From Scleroderma bovista (lineage: Eukaryota; Basidiomycota; Agaricomycetes; Boletales; Sclerodermataceae): 28,072 nucleotides of DNA. A model generated the notes under the pieces. It had not been told where the DNA came from. It saw only the letters and a program-made list of their open reading frames with translations, and ran no database searches. The stretch lies in assembly GCA_037178675.1 (NCBI GenBank), contig JAYMGJ010000637.1, positions 1 through 28,072 on the forward strand, written 5' to 3'. Position 1 is the stretch's first letter; the number at the start of each line of letters is the position of its first letter. The position numbers and the translations under genes are program-made. Positions 11,071 to 21,754 of the stretch are shown here, piece after piece.

Positions 11071-14000
11071 AGCATTCTTGATTACTGGTATTTGTGAAGG
11101 CCACCTTCCTGCTCGTCATCATATTTTATGTGGCAGAATACTGAGCTTCCATGCCGATAGCTGAGTGGTTAGAATGCAAGCTTTCCGCAGCCAGGACGAG
11201 GTCCGAGTGATAAGTAAGTGACTCGATTGATGAACAGTTATATTTGATCAATGTGCAGTACCTCTGTATAAGCAGCAGGAGACAAGGTTCGTCCACATTA
11301 CCAATATCTTAATGACCACTTCGGATACCGTGGACCGTAAGTATATACCGTCTCGATATGGGACAGCTTTCAAAGGCAAATGCGGACCTGAAATTTAAAT
11401 GATGAAGGTGTGCACCTACTATAACGGTGAACCACGACTGACCCACGCTGCTTTGGCCCTTGTTCTGGAAAGCGACAGCCTGCTTGCCACCTAGAACCGG
11501 CTGGTGTGCTCACGCCCAGTGCTTATAGAAACGAGTGCCTTCCTACACGCGATTGCATTGACGTATCAAGTGAACTATCGACGAAATGAAGGTACGTTAT
11601 CAGGCATGCGTATTTTAATTCCCTTCGAAGCACTGAACAAAAGGTTCTTGTACGCTTCGTTATATATGGTGGAATCTAGACTTTTGATCCTTCATGTCCT
11701 CCCAATCGCCGTATTTATTTACCACAGGAAACTGGTTTCCTGGTTTCACGTTGTTGTCCGGATGCGGAAGCATTTTGATCGACGCTACCGAGGTCTGATC
11801 TAGCCCGAGTTCCCTGTCAGGGACGTAGACTTAGTAAAGGGTCGGATGATTATAATGAACAAATTTTATTTCATCCATTCAAGCTTGAACTTTCAATTCC
11901 CGCGGTAAATACCTACATTGCCTAGACCCTTCCCTCCTGTTCATGAAGTTCACCGACCTAATAGATCCCCTCCTCCGCTGACATGCCATAGTGCAGGCTC
12001 CAAACGGGTCGTGTCCCACTTGGCAACTACCTTCTCCCCAGAATAGGGAGGGTTCCATCCGCCCTAGCACTAACAAGAGCATGCACCACTTCATTCTGAT
12101 GTGCCCAGCATAGGTGCGTGCGGTGTGGTGCTCTTTAGTACAATCTTCTGTTACATTTGTTAGTTGTATGAATATGTGATAATAGAAAGAAAAGCTGTGC
12201 TGCGTGCTGCGTTCCAGGGGAGTGAGGTCACCGACTTAAGGTTCTGGTTAGGCGATGGGTGCTGGCAAGGAACTTGGGAAAGTCCCCGATAGTCCTCTAA
12301 TTCATCCGTTTGCTTCCTACTTTCATCTGCAGTTTCCTTCGCTCCACATAGCATTGGGTAGTTCCTAATAAGACCATGAATCACAGAAAAAAAACTTTGA
12401 GCTTATGGTTACTGGGTCGGATCTTACATCTTACACAGGAGTCCCCACCGAAACAACCCACCCATCATGGAGTCTTCATGCGTGTTCAAAATGCCACCGA
12501 GCCGGCGCACACACAATGGGGCCTGCTGGGTGAACCCTCGCGCTGCTTCGCTACTAGAAAGGATGTTGTGATTTTGCTAGTACACCCTTGGGGATGCCTA
12601 GAAACTTTCTCGTCGGAGTAAAGGTGATCTAACTGTACTAGTACGCTGAGCATAAAACGTGTCTTCATACGTTATAGTAAGCAGAGACTTGGGGCAGGAT
12701 ACATTCTCGAGATAACTGACAGATTGGGAGTCCAGAAGTGTGATGGGTCAAATGGTTGGTTGAATCTCGATCAAAGTTGTGTATACCGGTGAGTCCTCGC
12801 CATCGTGGAAAGAAAGCGGTTTGCATGTACATATCATGACGACAATCCGAGTTGATCTCAGTGTTTCCTTCGACTTTCTCCGCCGAAAAGAATACAAGGG
12901 TACATAGTAGATCAATCGCTGATGGCCTTTTTTACCTGGTCTGTCACAGTTTTCCTAAGCGTTATCAACCTTATCCGTCACGCCTTCACACGTTGTTAGT
13001 CATGATGCATGACGCTTCGATGCATTCAGGGCCGAGCTCGTGATGACGGTCTGTTTCTCGGGACAGTCGCTGAGCTACTAGTTTGTAGTAGTTTATCCCA
13101 TCCGCAGTATTGGCCTACACCCTGAACTCCACTTCACGCGATCGCGATTTCTCCGCGGATCGAGATGTAAGTGTTCAATGTATATACTGTCTTGAATCCC
13201 GTGGGGCACACGCCTGGGCCACACGGTAATTCGATTGGCTGTTAGAACTGACCTTACTTAAAAGATTCGAAACCCATTAGGTTTAGCAGCAACATCGAGT
13301 TCCGGCCGTGAAACTCTGAAAGTACACACTATACGGAGTCGAAAGTGGACCATGCCATTTACATAGGATGTTGCTGCCATTATTTCTTCGGGAACTAGAG
13401 GGCCTGGTAATCAAGTTGCAGGCTGCCAAGCCCAGATCACCGTTAATCAACCGCCGCATCACAATGTCTTCCCGTATCACATTCTCACTGGACCACGTCA
13501 CATATAGCCCTCGGCTTTCGGCGCGCTGGTCAGCAGTGCACGAACTCTCGCCCGGAGCTGAGATGAGATTTGCTTCTTCGGTGCGGTGGTTCTCAGCAAC
13601 GTTAACTGACACCAGATCCTTGGTTTAGCATTCATCATATCAAGGTACGTATACTGATTGTCCCGAGGCAGCGAATTCCGAGGACAGTACATAGTGGCAT
13701 CTGTGGCGCATCACGATTAGGGTCTGGAAGAACAAGCAGGCCAGCGTGTCAAGCGTGTTCCACACTTTTATGAGTGATGTCACGCCACCCCGGATATCAC
13801 CCATTGCGAACTGGAATTCAAGGTAATAGATCGGCTTTCGAAAAAGCCAATGAGACGGTCGCAAGCCGCCACTAATGTCGAGACTTTGTGGAAGTTCTTC
13901 CCTTATCACTTCTATCAGTTTGTGTCCCTGGATCTCGCCCTGTTGGCAAGGCAGATATCAACGTGTCCGTTTCGTCGTCGCAACCCAATGTGGACCTTCT

Positions 14001-14137
14001 GGAACGTCTAGCTCCGATGCCGCTAATCAGCGCGCCATGATTTGGCATCATAGTACCCTGGGGGCAAATCCACGTCCTTTCTCAGTCCCGAAGATAAATA
14101 ACACGTTGAGTTCTTGCTTTCCTTGCCTCTCTCCGTA
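11071..14137. other. Unit B upstream region, no supported gene
   Basis: The counterpart of 1-3,120. About 250 bp (roughly 11,313-11,560) is extra relative to unit A. No frame is kept in both copies over a useful length. The longest open frames here, for example 11,504-11,803, are not preserved in A. The segment before 14,138 is pyrimidine-rich (a CCTCTCTCC-like stretch) and is the likely leader or promoter of the small zinc-finger gene. Confidence 0.5.
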
Positions 14138-14922
14138 ATGAACCAACCACCCAACTCGCACTGGGTAGGCGGGAGCAACGGGGTTACCTACATCGGGTGT
14201 GATATGTTGCGCCTTTGTTTATTCCGTCCTCATCCCTTTCTGCAGTGCCCCCCAGTCGGAAGGCAACGATTGGAATGGGTATGTCGTATGGGCAGAAAGA
14301 TTGGAGTACCTCTCACTTTGATACAGGTACAACTACATGGCTGACTGGGCGACCGACCTCTTGTATTTAACCGGGACAACAGTAGGTTCCCCTTGTTTTG
14401 AAGTACTGGATCTGGCTTACTTTCGTTATCTATCAGCTTCTGGTTGAACAGGGGAACTATCATCAGGAGCAGCAAGCTGTCGTCACTCAGGGTACTCCAG
14501 TTCACCCTTCTTTGTCAGGTGCCCAGTGGCATCAACGTCAGTCTCTCCACCAGCCGTCAAATTTCAACAACACCATTCATTCCCTTTCGGAGGGAAACTT
14601 TGAATGTCGTTGGCTCCGACAAGGCGGAAGGATCCCATGTGGACAAAGATTTTCAGACAGGATGAAGGTTATAAAGCATCTGAACCATGTCCATGGGGTC
14701 AACGGTAGCGCAAGGCGCGATATTACTTGCCGCTGGCTGCCGCATCACACGTTGTCAGTGTGCGGCCAGCGCCTTAAAAGATGCAATGTTTCGCGCCATG
14801 TCAATGTTCATCTTGGCCAAGCCCTTCCATGTCCCTATCCAGGTTGCGGGAAATCCTATTCCAGACGGGACTCGCTCAATAAGCACATGAAGAAACATAG
14901 CGATGGGAATTTCAATGCATAG
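14138..14922 (+). CDS. Small three-finger C2H2 zinc-finger protein, unit B
   Basis: Proposed exons are 14138-14196, 14246-14278, 14327-14381 and 14437-14922, with introns of 49, 48 and 55 bp. They join in frame into 210 residues. Intron 2 has a strong GTATGT donor. Architecture matches the unit A paralogue: a 49-residue tri-exonic N-terminus, a Gln/His/Ser-rich linker, then C-x10-C-x12-H-x4-H, C-x10-C-x11-H-x3-H and the classical C-x4-C-x12-H-x3-H. Here finger 2 has the expected single second cysteine, whereas the A copy has a CVC. The C-terminus is five residues longer after the last His. The likely role is a nuclear regulator (inferred from the fingers). It lies about 3.1 kb upstream of the large zinc-finger gene on the same strand, as in unit A. 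Confidence 0.85.
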
Positions 14923-15046
14923 AAGGTAGACCGTTTGTTACATGCAATTTCCGTCGATCTGTTTACTTCACTATACGTCCTGCCATAGATTTGTTCTATT
15001 TCCAATAGTTACTTACCATTTACCTTTGTAAGACTAGAAACTTTGG

Positions 15047-15061
15047 TCACGTTGAACGTGA
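15047..15061. other. Perfect 6-bp hairpin behind the small zinc-finger gene, unit B
   Basis: TCACGT, then TGA, then ACGTGA. This is the same stem-loop as 4006-4020 in unit A, with the third stem pair changed from G:C to A:T on both arms, so pairing is kept. It lies about 125 bp after the stop codon. Confidence 0.6.
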
Positions 15062-15849
15062 TCGCCCGTTTTTTTCTTCCTCGGCCGCAGATTTGGACTT
15101 AGTAGTGTACTATGTATAGAAGAGCCCTGGTTCCAATCAACTTTCTCGTTGCAAGGTCCAAGAAAGACTGGGAACATCTGGGCTCTGAAAGAATGGAATG
15201 GCTGCACCATTTACAGGTTGGAAATTCAACCTCACTCGGAATTAGCCAAGTGGTATTGAAGACAGTACGAACAAGCAGATAACAACTACGACAAGGAGGA
15301 ATCCCGAAATTCGAATCGCACCTGTGATGATGTTGCTCTTCAGCATACGAAGGGGGCAGGGGAGTGAGGGAAAGAAGTTCTTGAACGAGCAGAGCGCCTC
15401 TTGTATAGGTTTTTTCCGATACCGTACGAGGTAAACACGCCCTTCGACGTCACTCGTGTTGTGGATATAGGGCAAGCGGAAAGGCTGGCATTATGCTAAG
15501 CGAGAGAAAGGAGTGAGAATTGTACTGGCGTCGAAAAAGCTCGACGTTTCAAACAGTGACAAAGTTGAGCATTTTAAGTCAATTCGATCTTGACGCTCAC
15601 CAATAACGTCTACTGGTCGTAATACAGGAAGGCAACTAGTAAAGCTGTCCCTCGGCTTCCTTGCATAGAGAAGCATTTGGCCTGCTGTGTGTGCCTATCG
15701 TCGTATCAGTTACGTGGCGTCTGCCACTGCAACCTGCCAGTTGAATTCACAGCATGCAAGTATCCAGGGTAAGAGCACTACTTACCACCTGACGTGTTGG
15801 ACAAGAAATCTGATGCGAGGTATTCTCATTAGCGAAATGAAGGCGGATT

Positions 15850-16116
15850 TGTGGCGAGAACTCTTGCCTCGTTTGTCCAGGATACTCGTGTCATGACCAA
15901 CTGAAACTTGTACTGTCGGGCCAAGACTGGCACAACAGCAATACCGACCAACTTTCCATCCACTTGTCAGAGGTAAGTTCCAATCGTGTATATCTCCTGT
16001 GTTTCACCGGATGTGGAGCTTAGTGTTTACGGCTTGTCCATCACATCCGTGATGGTCGCCACCTGTATGACACAGACCTGCTCGGCATTTCCATGCTGTC
16101 ATCAATAGCGCTCTAA
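15850..16116 (+). CDS. Possible Cys-rich zinc-binding gene, 3' exons, unit B
   Basis: A candidate exon from about 15850 to 15972 reads C-x4-C-x2-C-x4-C near its start. It is followed by a 51-bp intron (15973-16023, GTAAGT donor, CTTAG acceptor) and a last exon 16024-16116 ending in TAA. The join is in phase and open. The last 26 codons before the stop, from 16036, match unit A almost only with silent changes. The upstream part is uncertain: a stop precedes the Cys-rich frame at about 15,835, and no start or upstream exon was found. The family is not recognised. It could be a functional gene whose 5' exons I missed, or a relic. Confidence 0.35.
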
Positions 16117-18046
16117 GAAGATCTGCCAACTTATCCTGTGGTGGCTTTATATTCGTATGAGATCTCCTGAGGCCATGTCATGAGTTCTATCAACTTTCAA
16201 CCCAGTAGTGTCCATGACTTGTATTTTGTGAGTATTATGTTGACTCCTACTTGCATTCGTCAGTGCCCATTCGATGCCACTCTGTAACTAGGTAGCTGCA
16301 AGCACAAAAACCCTCTCTGGTATCCGCCGCATGCCAATCGAATCCTCGAGCTTGAAGACGCCATTCTCACTGGCGCGTACCTTCGCATAATTAGGCTCTT
16401 CCACGCTGTTCGGGTTATAAGGCCTTTCCGACTTGGGGCTTGGGATGCTTTTTCTCTCGAGTGGTCTATGGTGGAAATTTGAAGGGTTTCTATCTCGAGT
16501 GAATATGCTTAACAGTGAATGGGAAAGGCTATCAACAGGTGTGTCCTTATGGCATGTACGATCGTGCTTTCTTTAACTTATCAGCTATGAACATATTTCG
16601 AACTTTGCTCAAGTTCTGCCAAAGGGATTGTCCAGCTGAAAGGCGATCCCTCGATTCTCGTGTCCGAATTCACATTATGTGCTTTGTCTGTCAGTGACGT
16701 CTCAATTTAACAGGGACTCACTCATAAATCATGGTTCTAGCCGAAATTTTATTGTACGTATGTTGAATAGCAAAGTGGTGCGTACGCCAGTCTGCTTGCA
16801 GTCTTGAGAACTTTCCTGAGTAATATATTTGTAGATTATATTGCAACCAACCATTTCCCAGAGCAGAGTTGCTAGCAATCTGCTGCAAGCATTAGCGGCT
16901 CAGCATCCTCGTAAGTTTGATATTCCTCCATGCCTCCTGACACGGGTTGTGTGGAAGAGTGGATAACCGCCCTTTGGCTTCCGCAGCGCCTAAACAACCC
17001 GTCCAACACACTGGAGGTAGCAGAACCATAACGAGTGATAGAGATGGCGGAGTGGATGTTGCCATTGGGAGAGTGTCTCGAATGAACCATATGCCCCATC
17101 CCAAGTCATGTTTACAGCTGCTTTCTGACAGTGCAGAATTCCCATACAGTCCAATGTGGCGGCAGCTAGTAGGTAGATAAAGCAATATGCCATCAATTTC
17201 TGCAGAGGTGAGTGCAGATAAGGACGTCAACTGGAGCTGATCCAAATGGCCAGGCTCTGAAGATTTAGCTATTTCTTTTCTCAAGTTGTCCCAAACTCCG
17301 AGGTGAATTCTTGTTTTGTGGCTTCTCAAATAACCTCGACGCTTATGTCATGTATAAGGCAAAGAATGTCCGATTCGGCATGAAACCATCATGTTCCCCA
17401 AATCTGGGAATTTCAATGCTCGTCACAGCTAAGATCCTTTTGCCGCGTTATATAAAATGCACACGGCGGAGCGGATCGGTGGATTTGCACTGCTAGATGG
17501 TGGGTACGCATTGGCCGATGTTCTGGTCGTGTAAGGACAATGCGCACCGGGCCTTCTACGGAAACTGCAGGAAAATGAGTGAGTGCCGCTGTCCTCTCAC
17601 GATGCTGTTGGCTAACTCTATAGAGTTGCAGTACATTGTATTCCGCATGCCTGTCGGACTGTGGCTAGGCATCGAATAGTTCAATATATCTCATTTACTT
17701 GAAATGAATGCCTGCCCCATCTGTGCGCGATTGAACGAACTGTTCCAAGATCGTTCCAAGATCCTTTTTGTACTATCATAATGACAGCGAATGGTCCTCT
17801 TGGCGGGTAGATCACGCATCGGCTGGCGGGTTCCTCCCCTGTTGGCTTGCAAATGCTCTCTTCTAGAAAGTAACCTGTGCAGAGTTTGTTTGCAGCACGC
17901 CTCTTAAGTTGTCATTATTTTTCTCATTGGAACCTTTCCATGATGACACTGCATTTGCAAAGAGCGTCTTAAGGATCACCCATAAAGAGACCCCGCTTTA
18001 CCACAATCCCTCCATCCTCTGATCACCCGCCACGCTCTTGAGAACC

Positions 18047-20259
18047 ATGGTAACTATTGCTCATCCAACGTCGGGCACAAATCCAGCCCCGACACACCCA
18101 GAATGCCTGTGTCCCATAGGGTTGGAATGCTCCTGGGACGGCCACTATACTGGTCGCACCAAGTACGTACACCTGAAGTTTCACCTGACGCGTGTAACGG
18201 TGCCCTTCTATCACAGTGCTACGTTTTCGTTGGATCAAAGCAGTGTCCAAGCTTCTCAGGGGCCCACCAGAGGCGCCATCAACCACAAACTCCACGAAAC
18301 GTAAATATCCTCACACGGTGTCTCTCCGTTTATTCACACACTTCCAGAGGTTATCCTTCTATCCATCCCCTCAAGGTCAGCCCGTCCCCATGTCTGTAAA
18401 CAATGCTGATATCCTTCCCAGTATCAAAACCCACAGCAAATCGATTTTCTAGCACAGGATGTTTGTTCTGGTCCACCTGCCGAACTTGACGCTCCCCCCG
18501 CATCATTCCGCCACCTGGGCAATCAAGCATCGGAGGGGGACGATCAACACGTAGCATTCTACCCTGATGGCAATAATCAAGTTATACTTCAGGATATCGA
18601 CACGCATCCTATGATGGGTGGCCATGTCCTAGTGCCTGAAACTTATGACGGCGGCTTTGGGGTAAGCGAATAGTGCTTTCTGCGTGGTCAAACTCTATCT
18701 TATTTCTGCTACTCCTCCGCACTCTGGACTTGGGGGTTCCGTCATATTAGCATGGCATGCAAGACCATCGTAGCTACTTGGATACTACAAAAACGCTGGA
18801 TAGTCAAGGATCCCCTCAGTCGTCTCAGGCCCCCCATTACATAAATCCGCGCTACCAGCATGGAGGATATGATGGGATGCAAATGGTGAGTTACTCTTTT
18901 GTCGACAGTGTCGTAGTTTTAACGCCGTCCAAGGGCTCCGTGCTAGTTGGTTCTCCTGGTTCGGAGTGCTCTGCATCGTTCAACGGATTCCCTTCCTTGG
19001 GAAACCAAAGTTGGAACAATGGCATCGCGAACATGGAGCAAGAAGCTTATGACATGCGGTTGCACGCAGAACACAACTTCATAGACCTGGCGATTACTGC
19101 CGACCCGCAGAATCTCCAGGATGTTGTACCACGCTGGTCGAATTCTACGGCCGTGTGTCATGAACCAGCAGGTGAATGGAATCCATCGCCTCAGGTCAAG
19201 CTATCTGGCGAGCGCACCCTTCCCCTTCATCGGGGTGTAGGAAAGGAACAGATTCCAGACTCCGTCATCCCCTTTATTTTCGATGTGCCTCTCCAACGAA
19301 ACAGTGGTACTACTTCGAATGTGAGTAATGAACCGCTATTTCGTACCGTAACTCACGGAAATGGCAGGCTCCTCCCCCACATTTTCTTGGTCCTGCAATC
19401 GCATTCCAGTCAAAATCAACCCGCAATATCCATACCCAGCAACGCAATCGTCATCATGTTTCCGTGTCCACCACTAAACCTGCGCAGGTCGTGGGTCAGA
19501 ACATAAGCATTGCCACGGATTTCGTCGACTATCCTGTAGATGGACGCCAAATCCAGTGTAGTGTGAGTTTCTGTGCAAAGTCTGATGGCGACTTTCTCAG
19601 CCCCACTGTCAGTCCACCTTCCCGGTGCTTAGATCTACTGGCTCCTGTAGTTTGGCAGGATGCTGTGGAGGAGATCATCAGACTTCTTCATGCAGTGCGG
19701 CTATAGAACTTACCAACCATTCCATGGTTTTAGGAGACCAGTGGCAAAAGAAATCAGGTGTGAGTGGTGGCTCTGCATCTCTGCCCACTTTGACTCATGG
19801 ATTTGCATACAGCCCTCCGTCCCCGTCGCATTATCCAACGACGCGACTATGGACCAGGGGATGATAAACGAGCCCCTTTCTCACCACGTGACATCTACTT
19901 CTATTCGGAACCGAGGCCACCTCTTGCGTTCGTCACAGGCACCCATCGGGATTAAGTGCCTATGGCGAGATGAAGACGTATGCGAGCAATGGGTCACCAG
20001 CGAGACCAGCGCGGAGCATCTGGCGAGTTTTCACAACATCAAGGACATACCTTCCGACCGCAAGATTCAATGCAAAGCTTGCTATCCTCCAAAAGAGATC
20101 AAGCGAGAGAGCATTCTACGACATTTCGTGGAGGTGCACATCGGGATCAAGCGCAGGCCCTCCAGCGGAAAGGGAAAGAAAAATAGAAACCGCTCGGTAC
20201 CGGCGGTACCTTCCACCCAGCCTGGTGCATGGATGTCGACAAGGACAGTCGGGGGCTAA
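18047..20259 (+). CDS. Large C2H2-like zinc-finger protein, unit B
   Basis: Eight proposed exons: 18047-18300, 18348-18375, 18422-18661, 18751-18885, 18967-19320, 19368-19562, 19613-19759 and 19813-20259. They give 599 residues. The start ATG has a good context (ACCATGG). Exon 1 carries a degenerate finger-like block (C-x2-…-CSWDG…LKFHL). The middle is Ser/Gln/Pro-rich. The C-terminal fingers are C500-x7-C-x11-H-x4-H525 and C538-x2-C-x13-H-x4-H560, followed by a Lys/Arg-rich tail. Intron 4 (18886-18966, 81 bp) has no stop and is a multiple of three, so a 626-residue form is possible if it is retained. The likely role is a DNA-binding regulator (inference). AATAAA follows at 20300. It is the clear paralogue of the gene at 7054. 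Confidence 0.83.
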
Positions 20260-20299
20260 AATACTGTACAAACCAGTCAGTGTCTGAGAAGACGCTGCC

Positions 20300-20305
20300 A
20301 AATAA
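20300..20305 (+). terminator. Polyadenylation signal, large zinc-finger gene, unit B
   Basis: AATAAA begins 41 bases after the stop codon and corresponds to the hexamer at 9365-9370 in unit A. Confidence 0.6.
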
Positions 20306-20383
20306 ATTTTCATCTCAAACCGCCCTCGGGGCGTCCAAAATCATGGGCATACAGGATCCAACTCCACAGCGTCCCCCATGCTC

Positions 20384-20397
20384 GGGAGGGGGGCGGG
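20384..20397 (+). other. G-rich tract at the end of unit B
   Basis: G runs of 3, 6 and 3 separated by single bases sit in the same place relative to the gene as the quadruplex motif at 9461-9480. There are too few separated runs for a standard three-tier quadruplex. Confidence 0.5.
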
Positions 20398-20410
20398 AGG
20401 TGCCAGTGGA

Positions 20411-21536
20411 CATGCCTCTTTTGTATACACATGCATGCGCCATCAGCGTGCTTATACCAAGGGCTGAGAGCTTCGCTTGAAGGAATAAATGCATAGTATG
20501 TACAGCCTCTAAGCACTGAACTGTGCTTCCTCCCCGAAACGACTTTATAGCATAGCGTTCAGTTTAGTCAAATTCAAGTTTCATCACTACATACGATCGA
20601 ACCTATATAATATCTTAGACTTGGCGGGAGTACTGCGATGTATGCCCAAGGAGAACAAGGGTCCTCCGAAGCTGGATGAAAAGAACAAATGCTAGCGCTC
20701 GGATCATCGGGGGTCCTTACCTCCTGGACCGATGGGCATTTGCGTTCTCGCGGCAGATAGGTTCTGGTCACAGGGGGCCTTGCTTTGGACCTCGTCTTTG
20801 CACTTCAGTCTGAGACGGGGCTAAGAAAGGAAAGTAACAGTGTTGAGCAGAGAACGAATGGACGAAGGCGCGAAGCGGTCACGATCAGAACAAGCCTAAA
20901 GGAAACCAGTGTTAGCTGCGTGGGCGGGCTGGGAAACCCCGCCAGTGGTGGTCTCACTCGAGGCTTGTCTGGCCACGTGTTCCTCAGCGCGATCCTGTGC
21001 GCACTTGAGATCGGGTGGGCATGGTTCCGTCGTATACTGGCCGAATCTCCCTGGATGCTCCGGTAACAACCCCCTAAGACGCAAGAATTTGTGACTGCAC
21101 GATCGCGCCGTTTGGGTGTCGATCTCCACCGCTCGACTAATGTTTCTAGGTTCGATTTTGATTCGTCCGTGTCGGCGCCTGGCTCCAACTACCTCTGTGG
21201 GTGGCTCGGACGATGTCGGACACAGGTAAGTATTGGGTTCGCATTCTTCAACTGTAATGCACACGCTGACTCTCTCCAGCCAGCCGTTGGAAACTCACCA
21301 CGAGGGGAGTAACACTTATGATAATAACTCGGGAGAACGTGGACAAGCGCGTGGGATTCACGATATTACAAAGGATAACAGTAGTGAGAGCGAGAGTGAG
21401 AGAGAGAGGGAAAGAAGGAGATGTCCCGCCTGAGATATGAGGAAACGCGCTGACTACAGGACAGAAAAGGAAATAGAGCACTGCGCACGGACCAAGCGCA
21501 CACGGACGTCATATTAGTAAGCCGTTAGTAAGACGC
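20411..21536. other. Region between unit B and the hAT element, no supported gene
   Basis: Unique in the window. It holds a TATATAA-like stretch near 20,603, CpG-rich DNA at 20,780-21,230 with overlapping open frames on both strands (for example 20,785-21,066 plus and 20,896-21,264 minus), and a convincing plus-strand intron at 21,226-21,279 (GTAAGT donor, CTGAC branch-like site, CTCTCCAG acceptor). The frame before that intron (open from 21,067) continues after it for only ten codons to a stop at about 21,312. I recognise no domain. It may be the 3' end of an unidentified gene. Confidence 0.4.
21384..21421 (+). repeat. Purine (GA) microsatellite
   Basis: An imperfect GAGA-type tract with interspersed GC and GT steps. 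It is simple sequence between the last plus-strand open frame and the left end of the hAT element. Confidence 0.8.
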
Positions 21537-21640
21537 CAGTAGTGTTGTTGCGAGCCGGACTGATCCGAACCGAAGTCAAAAACTCGTTTGAGCTCGTTTT
21601 TCGAACTCATACGAACTGGACAAAACGAGTTCGGCCTGGT
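21537..21640. repeat. Putative hAT terminal and subterminal repeats
   Basis: It starts with a CAGTAGTG terminus candidate. AACTCGTTT at 21581-21589 is inverted at about 21622-21631 (AAAACGAGTT), and GAGCTCGTTTTT and CGAACTCATACGAACT lie between. Clusters like this are the usual transposase-binding regions of hAT elements. They lie about 115-220 bp beyond the transposase stop codon. Confidence 0.55.
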
Positions 21641-21754
21641 GGACCCATCCAATGGCAGCACAGAGAGATTAGGCAATCTACTAAGCGAAATCATAGATGT
21701 CGGATCATTACTCTTTGAGCTAGCCTATTAGTACTATCGTGACTGCAATGTATC

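Larger units (their letters stand above)
14923..18046. other. Unit B middle region between the two zinc-finger genes
   Basis: The counterpart of 3,898-7,053. Other than the hairpin at 15,047 and the Cys-rich candidate at 15,850-16,116, I see no frame conserved between the copies. A minus-strand open frame of 145 codons at 16,892-17,329 is not preserved in unit A and is probably spurious. The leader-like CCTCCATCCTC stretch just before 18,047 is shared with unit A. Confidence 0.5.
11071..20410 (+). repeat. Tandem duplication unit B
   Basis: Second, diverged copy of unit A in the same orientation, with the same gene order. Homology with A is visible from about 11,071, where A is cut by the window edge, so B may begin further left. 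It ends at about 20,410, shortly after the conserved polyadenylation signal and a G-rich tract. Coding exons are more alike than the DNA between genes, which has many indels that are not multiples of three. This fits an old duplication with selection on the genes rather than an assembly artefact. Confidence 0.9.

Noticed and set aside
16892..17329. 145-codon minus-strand open frame
   Set aside because: Not preserved in the homologous part of unit A (around 6,146-6,440) and without a recognisable domain. Likely chance.
21075..21535. 8-bp direct repeat TAAGACGC at 21075 and 21528 as a target duplication
   Set aside because: The enclosed 445 bp has no inverted ends. An 8-mer recurring this close is plausible by chance.
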